Shown: positions 40,301 to 52,300 of the stretch, piece after piece | How the letters are laid out: the number at the start of each line of letters is the position of its first letter | How positions within the stretch are numbered: the first letter of the stretch is position 1 | NCBI GenBank assembly: GCA_013398175.1 | Contig: VZRZ01002289.1 | Location: forward strand, 62,001-126,000 | Length of the DNA: 64,000 bases | Reading direction: 5' to 3' | Source of the DNA: Climacteris rufus | Taxonomy: Eukaryota; Chordata; Aves; Passeriformes; Climacteridae | Position numbers and translations under genes: made by a program | Notes under the pieces: generated by a model | Told to the model about the DNA's origin: nothing | Databases searched by the model: none | The model's input: the letters and a program-made list of their open reading frames with translations, nothing else

Positions 40301-43300
40301 ACTGAAAGAACTTTCATAATTCAAGTGAAAGTCAAAACACTGTTCTATTGTGTGTCTGTTAGTAGGGTAAAGCTGCTGAGAGAGAATGATGAACCTGAAA
40401 ATCACTGAAGTTCAGTTTGTTGATTCAATCAGTGTTAACTACTGCAAAATGGTTGGATACACTTTAAATTTGTTTTGGGTCTTGTGGGTTGAAGATTGTT
40501 CAAAAGTGAGTTAAATATAGTTATGTGGTTGTTTTTTTTGCCTACAGGTTCTGAATGAGAAAAAGCTCCAAGAAGTTGATAGTCTGTGGAAAGAATTTGA
40601 AACTCCTGAAAAAGCAAACAAAATGTAAGCAGCTTTATGTGGGTATAGCAGTGTGGCTTTTGGAAGGACATGACTGCCTGTAGTTACAGGCACATCTGAG
40701 GTTCAGAAAGAACGATTGATTTTTGTTTTTCAGTATTGTAAAATCTGTGAACAATGATAATGTGAAGTTAGATACTCTGAGAAACTTAAAATGGAATATC
40801 AAAGTGAAAGAAATACCTTAGAGTGTAATGAAGCAGAAGCCATCATGAGTCACCAAGCCAAAAGCTGAGCAGTGTTTCAAGGAGATCTGAATGCTTTGAC
40901 AAGAACGTCCAAGCTTGTAATGCTGGAAGTGTCTGAAATGACAAGTTTTCGTGCTCACAGGAAATTCTTTTGGAAAAATAAAGTTTAATCCAGATGAAAC
41001 TATGTAAATCAGTGTGAATTGAGAGCTAGTGCTGCTGCCCATGCCATCAGTGAGTGTTAGCATCCCTGCAGAGTGCACAGGGATTGCAGTGTTGTCTGAT
41101 CAAGCTGGCCTTTCTAGCAAATTGCCTTAAAGCTGGGGACAGTGGTGGATTCCCTCCAAATCTCTCTAGTATGTTTTTATTGGAAGATTTCTAACCAGCT
41201 TTGATTATAATGGATGCATCCAAACAAGCTATGCATTGTGATTTGTATTAATCCTGCTCTGGAAAAGTATTTAGAGCAGGGGCTGAAATATCCCACATCT
41301 GCCTTTTTGTAGTGTGGTTAATCTTGTCTTGGAAACATCATCTTGGTCACTTGTTATACAGGATGTGGCTCTTAATGGGATCTCTGATAAAAATAATTCC
41401 TCTCTTGCCTTTCTGAAAAGGCATCAGTGTAAGCCTGAAGCTTCTGTTGGGATCTGCACATGCTTAACTCAAGCATTCAGCTTTGTATGTGACCTTGCTT
41501 CCTCTGCAGATACTTAACTCACAAAGAGCAGTGGTTAATCAGAGCTGGATTAGTCAAATGCCTGTCCCTGACAAGGAATTTACTGGATTGAGATAACTTC
41601 TTAACTGTAACTGTATATCAACACCACAGACTGTGTGAGGGGTAGAGGGAAGCTGTGCCTAAGGATCTGACACAGTGTGGTTAAACACTGTTCCTATGAT
41701 TTTTGGCTCTGGTCAGCTTAGGGCATGAAAGAATTTTTTGTTGTTTGTTTTAAGCTTGGCTCAGAACTTGTATTCTAACTTCTAATTACAGGGAAGGACT
41801 TGAGGATTCATGGGCACTGAATCAGTTTAAATTTAAAGTCTTTGAAGATGCATTTGGTTGAAAAGCATGTTAAATCTGAGCTGTGCAGGCTCTGCATTCC
41901 ACAGAGGCAGAACATTTCCTTGTGAAGATGAATGGGAAGATGCTATCATCAGTCAATCGGGGTGCAGTGTTGAAATTTAAGTGGATTATGTCTGTCTTTA
42001 AATATGAACTACAAAGCAAAAAGGGGCTTAGGTTTTCTGGTGATGTTGGTCCAAAAAACACCAAATCAAAATTCCTTTTTTTTTTCCTTTATATAAATAT
42101 TGTGGGACCCAGCTGAAAAGTCATGCCAGACTTGGTCTTAATCGTCCAGTTTAGTGCTCTCACTCTTTTTTGAGGATCTGGATATTGATCTCTGCTCTCT
42201 TGCAGCCTTAGGGAAAGAGGGGAGCTATAATAGCAGAGGCAGAAAAAAGATAAAATGGTTCTAGCATGTGGTTTAGGTACATTTGTTTACACACTTTTAT
42301 TTTATTTCTGTAGAGTAAAGCTGAAACACTTTGAAAAATTTCAGGACACAACAGAAGCACTTGCTGGTAAGTGAGTTAACACTATTCTCACTAAAAAATC
42401 AAATCCCTATCATGCACTACTTCACTCATTACTTACCTCTGTCCATGCTCTGTTTCTTTTCTTAGCATTTAAACTACAGGCTTTTCAAAGTGAACTGGTT
42501 TTGATAGTTTGTGAGGTCACCTATCCAGTCTATAGTGTAGTAGAGATGTGATAAAGTCTGTTTTCTCCTTCAGTGCATATTTCCCAAGCAGCTTGCAAAG
42601 GAACACTGTGTAAGTTTTGACTGACACATGTGGCCTGTCTGTTGTCAATGATGGATTCTTGTTGAAGCTGAGTAAAACTGATTTGAGTCAACATTTCGTC
42701 ACTACCACTGAGACAACAGACAGATATATCAGAGAACATTCATTATTACAACTGCCTGGGTTTTATGGACACATACTATGTCTGTGTTTTTCAGCCTAAA
42801 AAAAAGTATTTTCTACTTTAATTCATAACCTGATATGGTAGGGATAGCTTATAAAGGAAGTTAATGAAGCAAGAAGGGAGACATTACCATCAAACATGAG
42901 ATGCAAGTGAAAGAACTGAGATTAAAGCTGCTGTATGTTCCTATCACTGGCACACTTTTCATGTTATGTTGCTTTTGCATAGGTTTGGATTCAGTTCATG
43001 TATAATTAGGCTGATTTAAAAAACAGAAAGTAACAAAAAAAAATCCAAAACTTTCTACTACTTTGCTTCAAGTTTATTTATCTGTGAAACAGAGGGGTTC
43101 AGATTACCAGTGTCAAATTTATTTGGAAAGGAAGGCTATGTATGTGACTGTTTTAAGTGGGTTAGAAGCTATTGACCAGCTTGAAAGGTGGAAAATTACC
43201 TGCATTGTAGAAGGGCTGAGAGGAAACTCAGCACAGCACTTAGATTTTATTCTTACATGTCATTAAGGTTCTGGAAACCAAAAATCACTGGCTTCTGCTC

Positions 43301-46300
43301 TATTACTGCGATGAAGATGTATCAATTACAGAAGTTCAGTGAAGCACAGAGCTGACCCTTGAAGATAATTGTATAAGTGCCTGCTAAAATAGATTGTGTG
43401 GGATTGTAAAGCTTTTACAGATCTATTAATACTTGAGAATGAAGAACATCCTTTAAAGATTCTCCTGTCTGCATGCTGTATTAAAAGGGTCTGTGTCTGA
43501 CTGCCCAGTCAGCATGTTTGGCATCATTCCTTCTTGGGCTTTAGTGCATTATCATGACCAGAGGATGCAAATAAGCCATTACTCCATGTAGGATATCATG
43601 GTTGCTGCCTAAGGGACCTGGCAATTGGCTCGTTAATTAAATGAAACACAAAATATTCCCATATAATTTTGCCTTTGGAAATGTTAAACATGTATCTAAA
43701 GCATATGGCATACTGTTTGTAGAGATCCTTAAACAACATTGGCAAAAATAGAACTGAAAACATATGGAGAAAGGAGAGGCAACTGGGAGAAAGGTTTTTG
43801 ATTTAGGCCTTCAGAGGAGCAAGTATATAATTTTCTTCTATTTTGATTTTAGCTGCTGCATGGTGAAATAGTATTGCAGCTCAGACTAGAGCTACTGTGG
43901 GCAGTTAAAATAAATATATGAAGTTAGGAGTAATATTTTCACAGGTTTTAGGAGGAGAAAAAACTGCATCTGCGGTCTTTTTGTTTTATGCAGCATCCAC
44001 AGCTCTTGTAGAAGGCAAGCTCAGCAAGAACTTGAAGAAAATTCTCAAGAAGATAGTGGCAAAAGATGCCCATGAACAGTTGGCTGTAGCAGATGCCAAA
44101 CTTGGAGGTGTCATAAAGGTGATAACTGATTTTGCTATTTTTCCTTTTGTCTCATGCTACTGAAATAATATAGTCAGATTGCAGAGGTTTTGCAGCAGTG
44201 GATTGTTCTACCAATGCTATGTTTGCAGCATAGAAGATAGTTAATCCCAGTATGTGCACTGCTTGTGTTGTCACAGGGAAGCTGTTGTCTGGAGTACACA
44301 AGTGAGTGACATGGTAAGAATGCACTGAGGTGTTCAGGTTTGCTTGATTTCTCTCTTAAACATTGGTTAGAAAACTAGCAGGCTGAAAAATTAATTTCCC
44401 TAATATTCCAATCCAGAAAAAAGAGTGGGGGGAGGAACCCACCAAAAAGACCAAGCCAGGCAGATACACTTCCTCCTCACTGACAGATGCAGCAGTAGTG
44501 GGGTGATGACTTAGTGTCTTGTTGGAAGGAGGTATCGTGCCTTCCTCTGGCTGCAGGCAGCTGGGAACACCCCTTGGTCCTTGCCTGCCAGAGGAAGGAA
44601 GAGGTACAGTGGAGGTGCACTGCCTTCTCCAGTGTCTCCTAGGTGTCACCAGTTTCCCATCTCATGTCTGATTGCTCCCTGTTCCACTGATTTTTTATTC
44701 TGACGACCTCCTCATGCTGTCTTAGACTGTGTAAGCTGCAAAATGAGGTTTTGGTGTTAAAGTGAATAATAACAAGGACTTTGAACTAATTATTCTGTCT
44801 TGTTCTCTGAAAAAGACCCAAAGCCCCCAACCCTCTGCCTCTGAGTTTTCTCTCTGTGGTCAAACTGTTTCTAGTAAACTGCAAAATTTTGAATCTTATG
44901 TTGAATGTTATACGTAGCAGAGAGAGCATTAATTATAAATCTCTTCAAAGTGGAGTTGTAACTGTGGGGAGCTGGGAGTGTCACTACCTTGAGCATCAAA
45001 AATGGATGTAACTTGTGTGATCATGGGATTGCAGTCGGAAAACCAGTTCTAATGATGTAAGCTGCTGGAAGAAGGGCTTTAGAGGAATGTTGTGTTGTGC
45101 CTGACTGATTCCCACCCTGCAGGAGAAGCTGAATTTGAGCTGTATACACAGCCCAATGGTTACAGAGCTGATGAGAGGAATTCGCTCACAGATTGAAGGG
45201 CTTATAACAGGCCTCCCTTCTCGAGAGATGGCAGCTATGTGCCTGGGTCTGGCACACAGGTGAGTTCCTAGAACAGCTCTATTTCATCCCATGTCTGCCC
45301 CTCTCCTGGGGCTATGCTGTGCTGCTTCAGGTGTCTCTGAGTGTGTGACAGGGTCTCGTACTCTCTAAGTCAAGACACTTTTGTATCTGAAATCTTGTTT
45401 TTTAAAGAAGGGCTTTCCAGTTTGCACCCATCCTTTAGGGAAAGGCTTCATCTTCACCCACAGTTGAAGTTGTTAGCTTTCCTTTTAATGTTATATATTT
45501 TGGGGTTTTATCTGGAATGTCTATGTAGCAGTCAAATGAGTCATTTAAAACTCAGTTGCCACAAAGAGATAGGGTGGAGACCACGATTTGCTGTTTTATG
45601 CCAGAATAAATAGATACAATAATAATGCATATAATAGGTAATGCAAATATTAAAGGCATTAAAGGCAAGGTTATCTTCTCACCTTGCTCTCACTGCCTTT
45701 TAGATTTAGTGGAGTAGTAGTTAAATACAAAGTTGTTGGATTGACATGGGATCAAGCATCCATTCAGGAGTAACTTTTTAATCCATATTCTGACATGAGT
45801 ATGTCCTGTCACAAGCCATTGGCAAGTTAGAGAAATGCTTTGCTGTAGCTAATTCCTTAAAAATGTGTTTGCTTAGAAAATGGGCATTAATATTGAAAAA
45901 GTACTTTTAAGATGCAAATCCTCATTGATGCCAAGTGTCTTTCACTGTAGTGTACAGAGAAACAGTAAACATACATTAAAGCCAGATGGTAATGGGCTTT
46001 CTTAGTGAGAATCTGTTCCGGGAAGTTTCTTTTGTTGCTTCACATTAGCATTGCTGATACTTGCTTCTGGGGAGGTGCAGTTTTGTGGATTGCCTGCAGC
46101 TGCTGCTGAACTGGAAGTGCTGTTGACAAATACTTTTTGTGGAGAGTCGTGCAGAAAAACCGAGAGCCAATTTCCTGCCACAGCACTCGTGTTCAGTCTG
46201 TTGCAGGTGGTACAATAGCTTTAACTTTCCCTTTCACCCTGGTCACAGGGTATGGGAGTGGACACATTGTCAGAGCTGTTGTGCAACTTGTGTCAGGGTG

Positions 46301-49300
46301 GCTTTTGGCCACAGCTGAGAGCAGCCGGTGGCATAAAATGGAGCTTGGTTTGAATGAACCTGTGGACAACTGTACTCGTGTAGAGTAGGAGCAGGTGGGG
46401 CATATTCTGCAACAGGATGTCAGGATGCTGATGAAACTGTTTCTGTCTCCGCAGCCTTTCCCGGTACAAGTTGAAATTCAGCCCAGACAAAGTAGATACC
46501 ATGATTATCCAGGCAATTTGTAAGTATATTTAGAGCTTAAATTATTAATGGCTTTTGCTTAGGAGAACTGACTTCTTTACATTGGTCACAGAAAAGTGTT
46601 GCTGTCAATTTTCTCCTAGGCTGTCTTAGTAAATTGGGCACTGATGTTCAGCAGGGCATAAGGTGTGTTTCCTTAATAGGGTTTTCCACAAGCAGGAACA
46701 TTTTTAGGGCAATACAATAAACTGGCACCCACCTTTTCTTAGCACAGAGATCAGCTAAAATACAGGCAGTATTAGTTCAGTCCTCTAAGGGCTTTCCCTC
46801 CCACCGTGCCTCCCTTCTGAGTAGTGCTGGGAGAATGGGTCCCACAGGACAGCATTTTCTGACCTATCGTTTAGGTGGTATCTTGCATAGAGGGCAATGT
46901 AGAAATAGGCTCTTCTGTTAGGCATGTAAAACACACTGCAGTGTGTAATGCTGCATTTCATCTCCTTGCTTTCTAGATGGAAAACAGACTGAAATTGTTA
47001 ATGCAGCTAGGAAAGCCCCTTCCTCAATTTTCCTTGAAGATATACACATCATAATTTGCATGCTTGCTGTGAAACAGTGATGAGGAATCCTGTTTGGAAT
47101 ATGAATTCCCAGACTGTTGCCAATGATGAAACATAGTTAAACTGAAATTAATGATGTAATTCAGTTACTTCGTCACTACCACTGAGACAACAGATGGGAA
47201 TGTTGGTATTGCATTAGCAGGAAATATTTTAGCCTCAGGGCTCTCTAGCAATATATACTGTGGGTGCTATACTCTAATAAATTATAAATCTGGTTATTTG
47301 TTACATCTGTTAAATGGTGAGCCTGTTGGCTTTGTATTGTGTATATTTAGATTACAACAGCAACTAAAAGGCTTAATCTTTTAAATCAAGTACTCGAATG
47401 CAAGATCAGTTTGTTACACTGTTACATTTTTTCCTCAAAGTTAATTGCATGGCTACAGTTCACAGCAACCTCGTGTGTAGCACTTGGGCTGACTGAGAGG
47501 AAGAACAACTGGCTACTGCTCCCCTTCTAGGGGAATGTGCTTTGCAGGTGTTAGTGAGTCTGTCCAAGACAGTCCCAGTGATAAAATTTTGAGGCTATAT
47601 CCATGGGAACTCTGACATTTCAATAGTATTGTGCCTGGTATTATGCAGTTCTCTGAAAAGTAAAGACTTCAAGTGTACTGCAGTTTGGTTTATTCCAGTC
47701 TTTATCAGGTAAAGCACTTCAATTAATCTCCTGTTACACTATTTAAATTTGTAGGTTTGAGAGTTTCACATTTTTAGATGATGTTTTCAGAAAAAGAAGT
47801 CCATTCTTCTTTCTTCTAGCGCTTCTGGATGACTTGGACAAAGAACTGAACAACTACATCATGCGCTGTAGGGAATGGTATGGTTGGCACTTCCCTGAGC
47901 TGGGCAAGATCATCACAGACAACCTAACATACTGTAAATGTGTGCGGAAAGTTGGTGAGTAGTGAGGACACACGAGCCTGGAGCGTTGCTTGGGAGTGTG
48001 CACTGCTTTGGAGACCCATTCACTTGCCCATCCAGCTGGTCATGACCCTGTATGCAATCCTGCCTTCAGCAGCAGGCTAAAGAGGGCCAGTAGGAAAGGA
48101 GTGTGTGTTTGCATCTGGGTGTTGGTGCAATTTGCCATTTGGAAGCTTAAGAGAAAGCTAGTGCTAGAGCACCAACCAGTTCTTCGTGGAACACCAACAC
48201 TTCATCTTAGAAGCACAATTAGTCAGCAGACCAGTTTGGAAATTAGCTATCAAAAAACTGATGTAAAGAGGAGTGTTGCCTGTTTCTGCATGTTCTTGGA
48301 GACAGCAACTGCTAGAATTATTTGTAAGAGCAGAGGGAATGACTACTATATTTTAGACACTTGTGTCACCTCTTGGGCTCATGAGCTTTGTACTGATGAT
48401 TTTGTGTTTGTTTGTTTAGTTGGGTTTTTTGTAGTAATGAACTTTGCAGTCCAGGGAGAGACTTGTGGTTTTCAGGGAGCTTTTCTTCCCCCAGTTGTAG
48501 GAAGAATTAAATAGATTTGGTTAGTGGTAAGTGACTGCTTGCTTTCTGGAATTCTTTCCTTCTAATATTGTGACTGAAAATTTTTGAGCAAGCAGCCATT
48601 GAAAAGGTGAAGTGTGCAGTATTACAGAGTATGGGCTTTTGGGGTTTTTCCCCTAGTTTCAAATGTAATATTTCCAACCATTCTTAGCTGGTATAAACAT
48701 GAAGTCAGAACACTGACATATATTTTAGGAGTTTGAAATAGTGTGATGGCAGACTTGACTCACTGTTTTTATTTTGGCCTTTTATCTTCATCTGTTTCTG
48801 TGCTTTTTTTACCAGTTCATCTCGCCCCCAGCACAAACATGCTTTCATCTGTCCCCCACAGGAGACAGAAGCAATTTTGCTTCCTCTGATGTTTCTGACA
48901 TCCTACCAGAGGAGATAGAGGAGGATGTGAAGGCTGCTGCTGAGATTTCCATGGGGACAGAAGTATCAGAAGAAGACATAAACAACATAATCCATCTCTG
49001 TGATCAGGTATGTACACACGGATGGGGAGCAGTAGATCTCTACTTTAGCCATTTCAGAGCTGCTTCTACCAAGGAGAGCTTTTTCCAGGGCAGTGCTAAC
49101 ACACTTGTGATGGCAATGATGATTCCTAGATTGTTGCTTTCCTGATGTTCAGGCATGAGGGTGCACAGTCACTACCTCATCTGAGCCATCTCAGACTGTT
49201 GATGTCTGCACAAAGCCTTCTGAAAGTGGCGGTCTTTACTTTTGGGAGGCATTTTGCTATCATTGTGCTTTTAAGTACTTGAGATAATGGCCTCTTTTTA

Positions 49301-52300
49301 ATCTGTCACTGTGGAAGCTAAGTGATAAACCCTGGGTTAAAAGGGGAGCGCCAAAGCCCTGAAAGGATTAGGAGTCCTGTCCTGCTCTAGTCTGGACTGT
49401 GTGTGAACAAACACCCTCTGACTTCAGGCATGCCAGTTGGATCCCTTTGTGACTTTACCAGGGAGTGGCAGGGTTAGGAGTTCCTGTTCTTGGTCTAGAC
49501 CAGGCTGCTTTTTCATGTGCATTCTAGTTGTGTGTATTTGTATGGAACAAATAAAGAGCATGTATCCCATTTCAAGAGAATGGTGGCAAAGATTTATGTG
49601 AAAACTGAATGTTCAAGGGTTTTGTCCTAAAGAAAATGTTCTTACTAAGCATTTTTGTTCCACTTCACTGTCTTTGGCATGCTGTCAGCTCCTTTAGCAG
49701 GAGCTTTGCTGAGAAAATAAGTTGCATAAGGGAATAAGCAGCACAGATCCAATATATATTGTGGATGGAGCTCTGCTCTGGGAGTATGCCCTATATAAAG
49801 CTTCCTGTAACTCTGGCTCTTGGCTCTTTTGCATTTTGCAATTTGTTAGTCTCCTTCATTGAATTTCTCAGCACTTCCTCATGTCAGTGTATTTCTCTCC
49901 TAATATTTTTTGGTCAACTAATACTGACTCCTGTAACCAGCCTCTGTCTGTGCCAGGTGATTGAAATCTCCGAGTATCGGACACAGCTCTATGACTACCT
50001 GAAGAACAGAATGATGGCCATTGCTCCCAATCTCACTGTCATGGTGGGAGAACTGGTTGGGGCAAGGCTCATTGCTCATGCAGGTGGGTCACAGTGATCA
50101 ATGTGAGTAAATCTTGGGTGAGCTCATCAGAGCTGGTCAGCTAAAAGTGTTATGTAAGGCCTGGTCATCTCATCACATTTCATAGTGAAGGGGATGAAGG
50201 CAGCACTTCAGAAACCTTGAGAATTCCAGCATGAGCTTGGTAGCAGTCTGTGATGACAAACTTCTCAGTTGGCCTGAATTCTTTCTGGAATATGAGGGCA
50301 ACTTAAGTCACTACCTCTTCTGAGACACTTACTGAGCCTCCTGCTGATACTTTAGTCACTTTTGCAGTAAAAAACTAACATTTGGTATTTATAGTCAGTC
50401 TGGCTCAAGGTAGCAGCCTTATTTCAGTTATCTATGCTGCAGTTCCCTGATGACATGTTCTTGCTGTCAGACTGTCAGGAGTAGGCATTACTCCAGTGGA
50501 ATATGTTTTATTGAGTCAGCCTTCTTTCCTGATGCAGAAATCAAACCAAGACAGTTAGTTGAGGCATGAAAGACTGAAATGGTGTACCTGTCCTTCAGGA
50601 AATGAATGTGAAGCAACTCTCATGAAAATAGATGGCTCTGAGCTTCTTATACTACTCAAAAGCAGGAATCTAGCCTGTCTGCTCCTCTGAGAAATTACTG
50701 TTGCTGTGTTACCCCCTCCTAGGTTCCCTCTTGAATCTGGCAAAACATCCGGCTTCAACGGTTCAGCTTCTGGGTGCTGAGAAGGCACTCTTCAGAGCAC
50801 TGAAGACTAAAAGGGACACACCTAAGTTTGGTCTTATTTATCATGCCTCCCTGGTGGGACAAACCAATACAAAAAATAAAGGAAAGGTAAGTTACAGAGT
50901 TGTGTACCAGCTTGGCTTTTTCCAGAGCATGAATATCTTGAGCTTCAGGATGGTTTGAGGCTCCTTCCATGGCTTGCTTTACTGTATTGCTTTGTGACTA
51001 CATGGAAAATACCACTGTCCCACAGATCTTTGAATGTCATTCATTGCTGTTAAAAAAAGTGCCTGGGACTGTCCATTTGACGTATCTGAGTAATAACAGA
51101 TGCATTCCTGCTGAGTTATGGTGGAACACTGGCTCTTTCAAGGGGTGTGCTACTGTTTTCTTCTGCAAGATGGTAAACTAAGGTGTTGGAGGCTTTAGTC
51201 TTGCTTGAAAATTGGACTCTTGTGCTAAAGTAACTTGTAGCTTGATCTTAGAGCTTAGTCTTTTATAATGCAGGTGGATGAGTTTGAACTGTGGAGAAAG
51301 CTGTCCAGCTGGAAATTACACCTTCAACTAACCTGATCTAAAGGTTGGGGTAGAGAGGATTTGTGTAACTGACTTGCTGTCTCAGACATTTCACTCTATT
51401 TATCAAGGAAATTAGGCGTTATATTAACAGTATTTCAGTGTTGAAAGAATGTTGCACTAATTACTTTTTGGGCTAAACACTGCTAGTAAATGGTTACTTT
51501 GTTCTTTTGCATGTGGGTATGGTTTGCAGATCAGAGTGAATCATTGCCTTCTGTTAAGTCTTAGCATTTAATATTATTTTTGGCTCTTCCAGATTTCTCG
51601 GATGCTGGCAGCAAAGACTGCCTTGACTATTCGTTATGATGCCCTTGGAGAGAACACCAGTGCTGAGATGGGAGCTGAGAACAGACTGAAAGTGGAGACA
51701 AGACTGAGGCTTTTGGAAGAGAGAGGGGTAAGTCTCGCAGAGAGCTGCATGAAGCTGACATTCCTGTTCAGGGTATCCTGTTCTGATGCACTGCTTTTTG
51801 TCTCTCCACTCAGTAGTGTGTCACCCTTACCCTGTAGTTTCTCCCAGCGTTGGCTGGAGTAGCTGGATGTGTAAGATGGCTGCATGCATTTGTGTGTCAG
51901 CTTTTCTTGTTTACATGGCTGTCTTCATTTGCATTATCCTGAAAAATCTTGATAGTGAATAAGATGTATAAGAGCATACCTTTACATTCACTGCATCTCT
52001 ATGAATTGCAGAGATAAGCTCAGTACTTCATAGCTTCTTTCTCTTTACCTTAGAAGGAGTGTTGGTGTTTTCCACTGTGGTTCTCCAGAATCTGAACACT
52101 CTTGATGCTTAGTCATAAGAAGCTTTCTCTGTAGCTAAAGCAAGATGATGTTCTGCAAATTGCTGCATTGCCCTCCCACCACCTGATGCATATCCTGCCT
52201 CTCCCACACCTGCTGTTCCATGTTGCCACTGGCACACCATGCTGGGAGAATGTAGGCTCTCTTTCCTCTTTTAGGTGGTATGCCTGCTGCATGTGATTTT

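Noticed and set aside
44976..44994. GTGTCACTACC in NOP58 intron 4, like the snoRNA guides
   Set aside because: It is followed by TTGA instead of CTGA, and no C box or stem is found upstream at the right distance. Chance or a dead copy.
45050..45112. ATGATGT followed by CTGACTGA just before NOP58 exon 5
   Set aside because: The boxes lie within about 16 nt of the acceptor, the flanks do not pair, and the presumed guide has no recognised rRNA complement.
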